From: Trifolium pratense
Taxonomy: Eukaryota; Streptophyta; Magnoliopsida; Fabales; Fabaceae
Reading direction: 5' to 3'
Length of the DNA stretch: 64,000 bases
Assembly: GCF_020283565.1 (NCBI RefSeq)
Contig: NC_060065.1
Location: 38,986,409 to 39,050,408, forward strand
Of this stretch, positions 36,037-47,447 are shown piece after piece. The position numbers were made by a program, and so were the translations under genes. Within the stretch, counting starts at the first letter, position 1; every line of letters starts with the position of its first letter. Below the pieces are notes generated by a model. The model searched no databases. It had not been told where the DNA came from and saw nothing but the letters and a program-made list of their open reading frames with translations.

Positions 36037-38265
36037 TTATGTGTGTGTTTGATTTGTAGAAAATAAGGAACCGAACAGAATAATATAAGTTGTATTATGT
36101 TTGATTTTAAATTTATGTTTGAGACTCGACAAATTGAGGGTCAATGGATTGGACAAAAACTTAAATTCTTGTCAATCACTAAACCACACCATAAGTTATT
36201 TAAAATATAAAAATAACTTTTTGTCTACCAAATATTTTATAAGATAAAAAATTGTTCAATCCTTAAAAGTTTATCAAGTGTTGTCCACTAGTTATCTTTT
36301 GCAGATCAAAAGAACCTTATATTTTTTTCTCTGTTTAAGAATCACGAGACTTTCTTCAATTTAATCTATCAAAGGTCTCAATCAAATAGTATATACATGG
36401 TTGAAAACATGATCTAAGAGCAAACAAAAACATTCTACAAAAAATAAAGAAAACATTCACTCATAATATGACTAATCAACGTTCAAATTCTAGTTAAAAG
36501 ATGTGTCACATATCCGACTATGTCTCAAATAAAATTATCTTTCATGAAGAAAACTAAATCTCATATGAAATCGGGACAGAAGCCATCATAAAGGTTTGTT
36601 GACTATCAATTTACTTATATCAGAATAATCGAGTCAAGTTTTTGAAGTTGAAATACCACTCAAACGTGAAAATACATTTACATATGACATACAATAGGGA
36701 AGAATACATTGTCATTGCTTTAAAGCTGTTTTTGCATTACTTGGTTCATTCATGCAATTAATTTTGCTTGTCGAACACTTGTGTGAGTTTTAAGTCCCAA
36801 GTTTGAAATCCTCATTCATCAGAAAATTTGTCACTATCATTTGGATGTTCTAAACACACATGTCCATAGCATAAGTTGTTTTACTGGGCAAGAGGAGAAG
36901 GTAATTCCATCAAACTTACAAAGGATACATTAACATCTATCTAATAGGAGCCCTTTAGTTTTTCATGTCATACAAAATAGTAAATTTTTACTGAGTTCAC
37001 ATATTCTTTGAATCTTTTGATAATGCTTAGCTTTTCCTCTCAACTAGCCTATTTTGCTAAATGAGATAGAATTGAAATCAACCATAGTTTAGAATAGATT
37101 ATATATGTATAATGTATGGGGCCAGAGATATTAGTGTTTTGGAGCAAAGTTCAGAGAGATGGCACGATAAAACTGTTATCACAGCAAACTAAGGTTTTAA
37201 GCCCACATCGAATAATTACGACTAATATGAAAGCTTTATATAGTAGAGCTGGACAACAACAATTGGCCAAGTTCAAAAGATTCAAAATCAAACAAAACAA
37301 ACCATGAAACTCTTGGGTTTGGCCTTTTGTTAATTTAAATTTTTCTTACATTTAGTCCAAAAGATATTAACATGCATATATTTTTTTTTTACTAAACATG
37401 CAATATTATTTCTCAATTTAATCTAATGTGCATATTATTTGAATCTTTTGAGTAATGCTTAGTTGCTCAACAATGTCATTCCGATTCAAATAGATAAACC
37501 GAACATTTCCGGTACAATTTTGTCCTTCTTGTACTATCTTGTCCTGTCAATTATTTGTTGTTTCTAAGTCATTTTTTCATTTCTCTAGTGCACAAGAGTC
37601 ATTGAAGAAATTTTATTCTATAAACTATTATTGACCGATATGTTTGATATGAGTGTGCAATTCATATCATGGTTTCCAAAATATTCTGCAGGGGATTCGC
37701 CGATTAACCCTTTTGGCTTTTGCATCCGGTTTGTTTAAACTGGTGGAGACGAATCGAACCTAAAGCTTAGTGTGATACACACACTTCAAAATTTATGTGC
37801 AAAAGTTATCATGTTTTTCTACATCTTTTTGTTCATGTATTTGCAGCAGACCCTAACACAAACTCTAACAGTTTGAAGGTGTTGTTGTGTGAATTTCGAC
37901 CACAAATGACTGTTCAAATGGTGGATTTGGTTTCAAGTTTTGGGGTTTTGGAATGTTTTTGGAGTAGTTTTCATTTTTTATTTTTTTTTCCAAATCGATA
38001 GAATGAGGGGAATGTTGTGACTTTCCTTATATACGTTGGTACATTATGCTAAGTAGCAAATGTGTTTCGCTACTCGAGTAGGGGATGAGAAAAAATTTCA
38101 AAAAATTTCAAGGGGGTCTCTAGGGTGTGAAATCTTAAAACATTGTTCGATTGAAATATTTATACCCATGCACTACTTATGTAGCAGAATATGTCTGTTG
38201 CTTTAGTAACAAACAAGTGTATTTTGATAAGTTAAGTGAGAAAATTTAGGGGTTTTGAAAAGAAG
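36037..38265. repeat. Large direct repeat, copy A
   Basis: From TTATGTGTGTGTTTGATTTG onward this 2.2-kb segment is collinear with copy B (44500-47130), with many substitutions and indels. Shared blocks include the area around 37100-37310/45490-45690 and 37540-38240/46400-47130. It lacks a ~175-bp stretch present in copy B (about 46220-46395). No TG..CA ends with an adjoining primer-binding site are seen, so LTRs are unlikely. The short frames inside are not conserved as proteins beyond general sequence similarity. Confidence 0.8.
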
Positions 38266-38439
38266 CTCTTAAAATGTAGAATATTAATTATACTAAAGAT
38301 CACTTTGATATCTAATAGTTACTTTTGATGTTTTTCTTGGACCCCCTAAGTTGATTAGAATCCCTCCCATGTTATTTATTGGAATATATGTCTTGGTGTT
38401 GTTTAACATTTTCCTAAATAAATAAACTATAGCTACCCT

Positions 38440-39490
38440 ATAAACTAAATTGCTTTCTCGACAAGGTTCAAGGATATGACCAGGTTAACGCTTTTATTAG
38501 GCAACATGCCAATATGGCGAACCCATTACTGTATATGTACCTACAACGGAGAATAGAGGTTTACAATGTAAACAGACTGAGCTGCAGGAGCCGTTTACTT
38601 TGCAACAAAAAGAAGCAATTGCAGCGTCTGTTCTCAAGATTAATGATGCGGGCTTAAAATCCGGTTTATCTATAGAGTAAGCTTTCTCTATGAGAGCTTG
38701 GAGTGAAGTTGTCATCGAATTACTCGATAACTTTTTCAATTAAATTGTGTGTGATAAGCAGTTATATGGTATGAGAAGTGTCATTGTCGGCGTTATGGAC
38801 ACACAATTCAATGACAACTTTGATGGACCCATTCTAATTAAGATATTTTCAAGATGATAGGTCAAGTTGGTTGTCATTCGATTGATAGAGATGAACAAGT
38901 TTTCATTTTGTCTCATCCAAATAAAACAAGGTCCTCCGACGATATGTTTTTCAACAACCACGACCTCCTGAGAGTTGTCTCAAACACAGTTTAAACGAGA
39001 GTTTAAATTCTGTTATTGTTGTATAAATTGTTGAAAATGTATAAGATGACGTAGATTGTCATGCAAAATCATTCATGTGTTGCGCCTCCACAAGAATGCC
39101 GAGTTATTACGAATGAGTTAGTAGAGGTGACCAATCACCTCACATTATTAATTGTTAAAACAATGGATCAACTAATAACAAGCGGGATGATGGTTGAAAA
39201 TCATGATGAGAATAAAGTTTCTCCCTCCAATCTCAAAAGGATATCATCAGAGAACTACATCAACTGTACCATTGACATGCTCTACACATGATTCTGATAG
39301 GATGAAAGTTTTAGAAACTGGTTGTTTAGCCTCCAAATTTGATGCGCTCCCCACTAGACATGGAAGAGGAGGAAAACCGTCAGCTAATCACCAAATAAAT
39401 GTTTCCTCATCCTAATGAGCAAGTCACTGACCCACATCTAAAAACTAATGCCTTGCTGCAGGCCTATTCTGAAGGTTTACTGTTACAAGT
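38440..39490 (+). pseudogene. BRR2-type U5 snRNP helicase fragment, plus copy
   Basis: With several frameshifts, this stretch follows the RecA2-to-Sec63 part of a BRR2/Ski2-like helicase. An AFPL..RF-like start is followed by a segment matching the minus copy at 42597-43190. Then come Sec63-type pieces: VSPSNLKRISSENYINCTID at about 39210-39280, FDALPTRHGRG at about 39335-39370, and TDPHLKTNALLQAYSE at about 39428-39475, the last close to the BRR2 motif TDPHxKxNALLQAH. BRR2 unwinds U4/U6 in the spliceosome; this fragment is broken and partial and cannot do so. Confidence 0.7.
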
Positions 39491-39568
39491 GTGAACTTAG
39501 CAAATAATGACAAAGAAGTTGCTTCAAACTTTTAATAAGCAACCCTGAGAGATGAGCCTGCAACAACA

Positions 39569-39930
39569 CATTAGTTTTTACATGTGGGTCGATGACTCGC
39601 TCATTAGGACAAGGAGACCTTTGTTTGGTGATTAGCTGATGGATTTCCTCCTCTTCTATAAATATTCGTCTAGTGGGAGCACATCGAATTCAGAGGCTGA
39701 ACGAGGAGTTTCTAAAACCTCCATACTATCAGAATCTTGGTTCAACTATACAGAGAATGTCTCAATGGTTTTACGGTTGAAGTAGTTCTCTGATGATATC
39801 CTCCCGAGATTGAAAGAAGAACCCATATTCTCATCATGATTTTAAACCATCATCTTGCTTGTTATTAGTTGATCCAGCGTTCTAACAACCAATGATGGAG
39901 GTAATTGACCACCTCTTCGTTTTTTTATTC
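39569..39930 (-). pseudogene. Inverted BRR2 Sec63-domain fragment
   Basis: Read on minus, this repeats about 39080-39449 in inverse orientation: it starts with the complement of GACCCACATCTAAAAACTAATG and ends near the GGTGGTCAATTACCTC block. Together the two arms form a palindrome of about 360-bp arms around a ~120-bp centre. It carries stops and is non-functional. Confidence 0.75.
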
Positions 39931-40354
39931 ATACAGAGGTTTCTGATGAATTTTTATTTCTAGCATATGTGAACAATCAAAGTAAATGTTGGCAACATAG
40001 GCATGAACTAGCAAACTATACATATTTGCAAGATTGAAACTCAATAAAATAAAATCACTGAAAACAAACAACCCATTGCATGCATGGAAAATTAACTCAA
40101 TTCAGAAAGCAACCATTGCATGCATAAACATTAACTCAATTCACAAAGCAACAAATCCAACGCAAATTAGTCATAAAATTAAAAGACGCAATCAATGATC
40201 AGGTCATCCCTCGCAGAAGCAAATATAGATTTGAAATTATACCTCTTATGGGTAAGATCAAATTGTTTGCCACCAATGGTGTAGGAAGCTTTAGGCATGG
40301 AAGAGAGCTTGTCAGAATCAACAGATGCTTGTCCCAATGGGTTAGGCAATGTAA

Positions 40355-42416
40355 TGTTGGGATTGATTGCAATGTAAGTCCCACATTGCTAATGAAGAAA
40401 AAAAAAGGTCAAAGAAATTATATTGAAGAAGTCCCACATCGCTTAGAATGGTGAAGCAATGAGGGAATCAAGGCTATATAATGGACCTAAGTTCTTTGTT
40501 TATAATTGCACCAGTCAGTAGCACTTTAAGCTTATATATGACTTTTTTTGTTTTTCTCTTGTACTCTTGTATTAGAGGGTTGAGAGATGTAGTTAGGTAT
40601 TTGCTTTGGAAAGTGTCGGTGTATTGGGGGCCAAGGGAAGGTTGAGGGTAGTCTATGTGTTGTAACAATTTTCACATAGTGTTTATTCTCTGGGTGTCGG
40701 TTTTGACAATGGCCGTGGTTTTTTCTCCGGTTTTGGAGTTTCATAGTTATATTCTTGTGTTGTTGATTGCGTTCATTTATTTTCTCTATGCCGGTTTTTC
40801 CCAACAACTGGTATCAGAGCTCTTGGTTTGATTCAGGAGTAGGGAGTCCGCTGTGAAGTTTAGGCTAGAGAAAACTAATGGAAGAATCACGTTTGGCTTG
40901 TGGGAAATCAAGTCAAGGATATGGTGATGCAATTTGGGTTACACAAGGTCAGCCTGGAGAGGCGGTGGTAATAATACTCAACATCAGCCTGGAGAGGCGG
41001 TGGTAATAATACTCAACATCAGTCTGGAGAGGCGGTGCTAAGAATACTCGGGTTACGTCTGAAACAACAACTTATTATGAGGATGCGAAGGTGCTAGTGG
41101 AAGTTGAGAATCGGTGGAGTGTTGAGTCATATGGACTTTGGAAGCTCCTATCACATGTGTTTGAAGAAGAAATACTTTTGAATCCCTAGAGCTAGTTGAA
41201 GGTGGAGTTGTTCATCTCGGTGACGGAAAGCTTGTAAGGTTCAAGGTATGGGTGAGTTTCTTTTAACATAATGCGAGATATTTTCTTGAACTTTGATGCA
41301 TAGATAGTAGGTAGATACTTGTTAGATAGTTCTACTATTATTGGTTATGCATCTGTTACTAGTGGTGATTCTCATGTTTTGGTTAAGTTGTGGATCTTCG
41401 GGTGGATACTTGTTAGTGACATGAGTTTAGTTGGACTAGTGAAACAAGGTTTACTAGGTGATGTAACTAAACTGGAATTGTTGGAGCCTAACAATGGCCT
41501 GAAGGTGGTTTCATGGATGTTTGAAGTTGTTCAAGTGACACATGGGCATCGGTTGACATGGATGCAAGGTGTGTGATGATAGCGTGCGGGCATTGGTTGG
41601 CATTGATGCAAGGTACGTGGTTATCTCGATGGCTGATGAACTTCCGGAGAAAGCCAACATGGAAGTTGCACCATAAATTTTCAGCGAGGTGTCGAGATGA
41701 AATTCTTGGGATGACTTGGTTCCAAGTGAAGCAAAATCTTGGGATGGTTTAGTTCCAAGTGAATAAAATTCTTGGGATGGTTTAGTTCCAAGTGGAGTGT
41801 ACTTTTTATGGTGGAGTATGATAATTTAATTTGTCGGTATAGACAATAAGAATTATGATTGTCGGTGAAGACAATGATTGTCGGTATAGACAATGGAAGC
41901 AGAAGATAATGATTGTCGGTGTAGACAATGAAGATTGAAGGCCATTACAATCAAGGTGGAGATTGTTGGGATTGATTGCAATGTAAGTCCCACATTGCTA
42001 ATGAAGAAAAAAAAAAGGTCAAAGAAATTATATTGAAGAAGTCCCACATCGCTTAGAATGGTGAAGCAATGAGGGAATCAAGGCTATATAATGGACCTAA
42101 GTTCTTTGTTTATAATTGCACCAGTCAGTAGCACTTTAAGCTTATATCTGACTTTTTTTGTTTTTCTCTTGTACTCTTGTATTAGAGGGTTGAGAGATGT
42201 AGTTAGGTATTTGATTTGGAAAGTGTGGGTGTATTGGGGGCCAAGGGAAGGTTGAGGGTAGTCTATGTGTTGTAACAATTTTCACATAGTGTTTATTCTC
42301 TGGTTGTCGGTTTTGACAACGGCCGTGGTTTTTTCTCCGGTTTTGGAGTTTCATAGTTATATTCTTGTGTTGTTGATTGCGTTCATTTATTTTCTCTATG
42401 CCGGTTTTTCCCAACA
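40355..42416 (+). mobile_element. Complete small copia-type LTR retrotransposon
   Basis: The LTRs at 40355-40806 (452 bp) and 41964-42416 (453 bp) begin TGTTGGGATT and end TTTCCCAACA. The target duplication TGTAA is at 40350-40354 and 42417-42421. The primer-binding site TGGTATCAGAGC is at 40809-40820, and the purine tract AAGGTGGAGAT precedes the 3' LTR. I count about five substitutions and one indel between LTRs. The interior has gag-like traces (KFRLEKTNG, FGLWEIKSR near 40858-40920) and a protease-flank-like HLGDGKLVRFK near 41215-41245, with stops; there is no RT or integrase. It is a non-autonomous, decayed element. Confidence 0.9.
40950..41045 (+). repeat. 35-bp tandem repeat in the copia gag remnant
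   Basis: The phrase CAGCCTGGAGAGGCGGTG recurs three times (about 40950, 40985 and 41020, the last as CAGTCTGG...). In frame with the gag trace the unit would give Gly-rich repeats. It arose by slippage or unequal exchange. Confidence 0.75.
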
Positions 42417-42596
42417 TGTAACACAAAGCTGCAACATATTCATGAAGCTATAATTAAGAGGGGAAACAAAATTTGATAACTCAAAATAGAAAAATTAAAA
42501 CTAAATTATCGATTCAGCGTAGCTTATTATCCGCTCTTCTATTTGATTCTGCTTCAGTTTAGTTGGATGTTCAAGCAAGCACCGCAACTCCTTTTT

Positions 42597-43190
42597 GAAA
42601 GCAACTCTCAAGAGTTCATGGTTCGTTCAAAAAATATATCATAGTAACTTGATTTATTTGCAAGACACAAAATGAAAACTCTTTTATCTTTGTCAACCGA
42701 ATGGTGACTAGCATGACCAATCATCTTGAAAATGTCTGAATTAGAATAGCTGGGTCCATCATAGTCGTCATTGAATTGTTTGCCCATAACAACGACAAGA
42801 TATGCCGACAACGACAATTCTCATACCATATAACTGTTTATCACACACAATTTAATGAAACTATTATCGAATAATTTGATGACAACTTCCTTGTCACTAT
42901 CGCCCAAGCCCTCATGAAGAAAGCTTACTCCTACAGGTAAAGCGGATTTTAAGTACGAATAATTAATTTTGAGAGCAGACCCTACATTTGTTTCTTTTTG
43001 TTGCAAAGTAATCGGCTCCCGCAACTCAGCGTGTTTGCATTGTATTGGCTCTTCAACTGTTGTGTGGACATTCTCCCTTGTAAGTACATATACAATAATA
43101 GGTTCGCCATTATTGGCATGTTGCCTAATAAAAACATCAGTTAACCTGGTCATATCCTTAAACCTAGTTGAGAAAGCGAATGAACGTTTA
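42597..43190 (-). pseudogene. BRR2-type helicase fragment, minus copy (best preserved)
   Basis: On minus, from about 43190 to 42597, a nearly continuous frame reads DMTRLTDVFIRQHANNGEPI, IVYVLTREN, VGVSFLHEGLGDSDKEVVIK, LVVVMGKQFNDDYDG, FKMIGHASHHSVDKD, VFILCLANKSSYYDIFFER. This follows the second RecA-like lobe of BRR2/Ski2-like helicases (TRKH, GVGYLHEGL, VVVMGTQ, MMGHASRP, ILCHAPRKEYYKKF) in order. One stop or frameshift lies near 42820. The catalytic first lobe (DExH) is absent and the GRAGR-like motif is altered to MIGHASHHS, so it is not a working helicase. Confidence 0.82.
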
Positions 43191-43199
43191 TCAAATTGT

Positions 43200-43330
43200 T
43201 ATTAGTTGATCCAGTGTTCGAACAACCAATGATGTGAGGTGATTGACCACCTCTTCGTTACTAACTCCTTGAAAATCGTAGTAACCGGGATTCTTGTGGA
43301 GGCGCTGACAGATGAATGATTTTTTTTAGA
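43200..43330 (-). pseudogene. Detached BRR2 Sec63-type fragment
   Basis: On minus this reads KNPGYYDFQGVSNEEVVNHL then SLVVRTLDQLIT, like the BRR2 stretch after the winged helix (NPNYYNLQGV...LSELVENTLxxL). It lies upstream of the lobe that should precede it, so the order of the pieces is shuffled relative to a real gene. Confidence 0.7.
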
Positions 43331-43421
43331 TAATTTACGCCATGTCGTACACTTTCAACAATTCCATCAAATAATAATCGCAAAATTTAAAATGTCATTT
43401 AAACAATGTTGAAAGCAACTC

Positions 43422-43760
43422 TCAAGAATTCATGTTTCGTTCAAAAAATATATCGTAGTAACTCGATTTATTTGCAAGACACAAAATGAAAACTCTTCCA
43501 TCTTTATCAATCGAATGGTGACCAGCATGACCAATCATCTTGAAAATATATGAATTAGAATAGTTGGATCCATCATAGTCATAATTGAATTGTTTGCCCA
43601 TAACAACGACAAGATGTGCCAACAACGGCAATTCTCGTACCATATAATTGTTTATCACACACAATTTAATGAAACTGTAATCAAATAATTCGATGACAAC
43701 TTCCTTGTCATCATCGTTCAAAACCTCATGAAGAAAGCTTACTCCTATAGATAATCTTCA
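43422..43760 (-). pseudogene. Third partial BRR2 helicase-lobe copy
   Basis: On minus it repeats the end of the minus copy: LHE(V)...DKEVVIELFDYSFIKLCVIN, LVVVMGKQFNYDYDGS, FKMIGHAGHHSIDKDG, then ILCLANKSSYYDIFFER. It is about 85-90% identical by eye to 42597-42920 and is truncated at both ends. Confidence 0.75.
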
Positions 43761-43769
43761 GAACAGACC

Positions 43770-43925
43770 CACATAATCAAATATATCATCTCCAAAAAGA
43801 AAGAGTAAGAAGAGAAAGTAAATTATCATATACTTAGGAATTACTAATATTTAGGAATGATGTTTCATTTTTTAAGTTGATTTGATTGTATTACACATGG
43901 CTTCTTTTTACTATTTTAGTGTCCA
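43770..43925 (+). pseudogene. Copy of the 3' end of the RH36-like helicase gene
   Basis: This matches the last codons and part of the 3' UTR of the helicase gene at 54400-54780. It includes a Lys/Arg tail ending KKRK and TAA (CTCCAAAAAGAAAGAGTAAG in the copy), then, after a deletion, the shared ATGATGTTTCATTTTTTAAG and the following bases at 43857-43915 against about 54723-54770. The rest of the gene is not present. It is about 5 kb upstream of the parent, same orientation, beside the BRR2 fragments. Confidence 0.8.
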
Positions 43926-44059
43926 AATATGATTCACTTCCCATAATTAGACAAATATTTAATTGTTTAGTGTCTAAAGATTTTCTCTTGGTATAATTCA
44001 ATAACATTGTTTTAGAAGCGGGAGCTGCATTCTAACTAGGAAGTTCAAGGTGGTGGTCT

Positions 44060-44195
44060 GACCGATATATTGATCTTTCAGCATATAAAACTAGTGGTGA
44101 AGCAGTTTCTATTTGTAATCTGGGGTTTCTCTGTCTTCCATGGACACATCAATTGGCAGACGTTTCATTTAAAAATTAGGAGTAATTTTGAGTTC
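44060..44195 (+). mobile_element. Possible copia polyprotein tail fragment
   Basis: The frame reads KTSGEAVSICNLGFLCLPWT then HQLADVSFK, resembling the copia RNase H end (…THxQLADxFTK). The match is short and diverged. It would mean the rearranged block also contains copia debris. Confidence 0.35.
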
Positions 44196-44499
44196 GACCA
44201 CCAACATAGTCCGTGTAAGTGGATTTACAGTAGCAAGGTAAATAATTGGCCTTACAAAGTCCATCTTTAGATACACCGATAAATAAGTTCACAAATTAGG
44301 AGTATAAAAATAGCTAATATTAAAGAGAGAATTTGGAAGCAACATGTTTAGCATGCATATTCAAATTCATACAAATGAACTTAATATATTTAAGTTATAG
44401 AAAGAATCAACTAAAATACATTTTGATTATGTATAGTACAAAGGTTGATACAATAATCTACAAAACGAAGACAAACACTTTTTATAGACTACTCAAAAA

Positions 44500-47130
44500 A
44501 CTTATGTGTGTGTTTGATTTGTAGAAAAATAACGGACTGAACAAAACAATATATATTGTACCATGATTGATTTTAAATCCATGTTTGATCAGACTCGACA
44601 AATTGAGGGCTAAGAGATTGGACAAAAACTTAAATTTGTGTTCATTCACTAAACCACAAGTTGTTTAAAATATCAAAATAACTTTTTGTCCACCAACATT
44701 TTATAAGATAAAAAATTGTTCAATCTTTAAAAGTTTGTCAAGTGTTGTCCACTAATTATCTTTTGCAGATCAAACGAACCTTATTTTTTTTTCTCTGTTT
44801 GATGTGTAAATCTGGACTAGTTTAAGAATCATGAGACTTTGTTCAATTTAATCTATCAAAGGTCTCAATCAAATAGTATATACATGGTTGAAAACATGAT
44901 CTAAGAGCAAACAAATACATTCTACAAAAAAATAAGGAGAACATTCAATCTGTGACTAATCAATGTTCAAATTCTAATTAAGAGATGTGTCACATATCCG
45001 ACCGTGTTTCAAATAAAATTATCTTCTATGAAGTTTGTTGACTATTTATTTAGTTATTTTAGAATAATCGAGTCAAGTTTTTGAAGTTGAAAATACCACT
45101 CGAACGTGGAAATAATTGACATATGACATACAAGAGGGAACAATACATTGTCATTGGTTTTAAGCTGTTTTTGCATTGCTTGGTTCATTCATGAAATCTA
45201 CTTTGCTTGTCGAACACTTGTGTGAGTTTTAAGTCCCAAGATTGAAATCCTCATTCATCAGAAAAATTGTCACTATCATTTAGTTGTTCGAAAGACACAT
45301 CAAATTTACAAAGGACAGATTAACATCTAATAGGAGCCCTCTAGGTTTTCATGTCATACAAAATAGTAAATTTTTACTGAGTTCACATATTCTTTGAATC
45401 TTTTGATAATGCTTAGCTTTTCCTCTCAACTAGCCTATTTTGCTAAATGAGATAGAATTGAAATCAACCATAGTTTAGAATAGATTATATATGTATAATG
45501 TATGGGGCCAGAGTTATTAGAGTTTTGGAGCAAAGTTCAGAGAGATGGCACGATAAAACTGCTATCACAGCAAACTAAGGCTTTAATCCCACATCGAATA
45601 ATTACAACTAATATGAAAGGTTTATATAGTAGAGCTGTACAACAACAATTGGCCAAGTTCAAAAGATTCAAAATCAAACCAAAACAAACATGAAACTCTT
45701 GGGTTTGGCCTTTTGTTAATTAAAAATTTCTTAATTTAATTTTTTCTTACATTTAGTCCAAAAGAAAAGATATTAACATGCATATTTTTTTTTTTTGACT
45801 AAACATGCATATTATTTCTCAATTTAATCTAATGTGCATATTATTTGAAATCTTTTGAGTAATGATGCTTAATTGCTCAGCAATGTCATTCCGATTCAAA
45901 TAGATAAACCGGACATTTTTTGTTGTACCATATTTTGCTATAAAACTAGATAAAATAGACACTAAGAGAGGGTAAAAATATCAAACCAAAACAAACATGA
46001 AACTCTTGGGTTTGGCCTTTTGTTAATTAAAAATTTCTTAATTTAATTTTTTCTTACATTTAGTCCAAAAGAAAAGATATTAACATGCATATTTTTTTTT
46101 TTTGACTAAACATGCATATTATTTCTCAATTTAATCTAATGTGCATATTATTTGAAATCTTTTGAGTAATGATGCTTAATTGCTCAGCAATGTCATTCCG
46201 ATTCAAATAGATAAACCGGACATTTTTTGTTGTACCATATTTTGCTATAAAACTAGATAAAATAGACACTAAGAGAGGGTAAAAATAATAATTTTTGTCT
46301 CTTAGTGAATCACATGATAACTTTTTGTTTATAGTACAATTATAAAATGCCTATTTTACTTTTGAATATAAAACATATTATGGTTTTATATCTCTCCGGT
46401 ACAATTTTGTCCTTCTTGTACTATCTTGTCCTGTCAATTATTTGTTGTTTCTAAGTCATTTTTTCATTTCTCTGGTGCACAAGAGTCATTGAAGAAATTT
46501 TATTCTATAAACTATTGTTGATCGATATGTTTGATATGAGTGTGCAATTCATATCATGGTTTCCAAAATATTCTGCAGGGAATTCGCTGGTTAACCCTTT
46601 TGGCTTTTGCATCCGGTTTGTTTAAACCGGTGGAGGCCGATCGAACCTAAAGCTTATTGTGATACACACACTTCGAAATTTATGTCCAAAAGTTATCATG
46701 TTCTTCTACATCTTCTTGTTCATGTATTTGCAGCAGACTATAACCCAAAATCTAACAGTTTGAAGGTGTTGTTGAGTGAATTTCGACCACAAATGACGGT
46801 TCAAATGGTGGATTTGGTTTCAAGTTTTGGGGTTTTGGAATGTTTTTGGAGTATTTTGAATTTTGATTTTTTTTTTTCAAATCGGTAGAATGAGGGGAAT
46901 GTGGTGACTTTCCTTATATACGTTGGTATAGTATGCTAAGTAGCAAACGTGTTTCACTACTCGAGTAGGGGATGAGAAAAAATTTCAAGGGGGTCCCTAG
47001 GGTGTGAAATCTTAAAACATTGTTCGATTGAAATATTTATACCGATGCGCTACTTATGTAGCGGAATATGTATGTTGCTTTAGTAACAAACAGGTGTATT
47101 TTGATAAGTTAACAAAACACGCGAGAAAAT
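44500..47130. repeat. Large direct repeat, copy B
   Basis: It is collinear with copy A (36037-38265), in the same orientation, 8.4 kb away. It is longer because of a perfect 307-bp tandem duplication (45672-46287) and a ~175-bp stretch absent from A. A diverged partial duplicate of its own 3' end (from TGAGTGAATTTCGACCACAA) follows at about 47140-47330. The two copies enclose the BRR2 fragments and the small copia element. Confidence 0.8.
45672..46287. repeat. Perfect 307-bp tandem duplication
   Basis: Units start at about 45672 and 45979; corresponding bases (for example TGAAACTCTTGGG at 45691 and 45998) are 307 apart. I found no difference between the two units, so the duplication is recent. 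The matching stretch in copy A is single. Confidence 0.9.
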
Positions 47131-47447
47131 TTAGGGGCTATTGAGTAAATTTCAACCACAAATAACAATTCACACGGTGAATTTGGTTTCAAGTTTTGGA
47201 ATGTTTTTCAAGTAGTTTTATTTTTTTCCCAAATTGACATAATGAGGGGAAATGTGGTGAGTTTCCTTATATATGTTGTTAAAGTACACTAGTAGCCAAC
47301 TTGCTTGAGTAGGGGATGAGAACAAATTTCAGATTTTTTTTTTTTCTTTCTTTAACTAGTGCCTAGAACACTAGTTATTCATGCCGCTATATTTTTAGTG
47401 TAATATATCGAATAATATGTTAACATATCACGTAATAATGTATAGTA

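Noticed and set aside
37116..37307. 63-codon frame matched by a similar frame at 45502-45693
   Set aside because: The similarity only reflects the large direct repeats. There are no domains, and the two frames vary at the rate of the surrounding DNA.
37795..38001. Frame with a possible leader (LHLFVHVFAADPN) repeated at 46607-46888
   Set aside because: It could be an exon-like stretch, but no splice partner or homologue was recognised and the start differs between copies.
41681..42047. Repeated GATTGTCGG..GACAAT blocks as possible regulatory or CRISPR-like repeats
   Set aside because: They lie just before the 3' LTR of the copia element, are irregularly spaced and belong to its degenerate interior.
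36037..47130. Idea that the two large direct repeats are LTRs of one giant retrotransposon
   Set aside because: No TG..CA ends, primer-binding site, purine tract or target duplication fits the repeat borders, and the interior lacks gag-pol.
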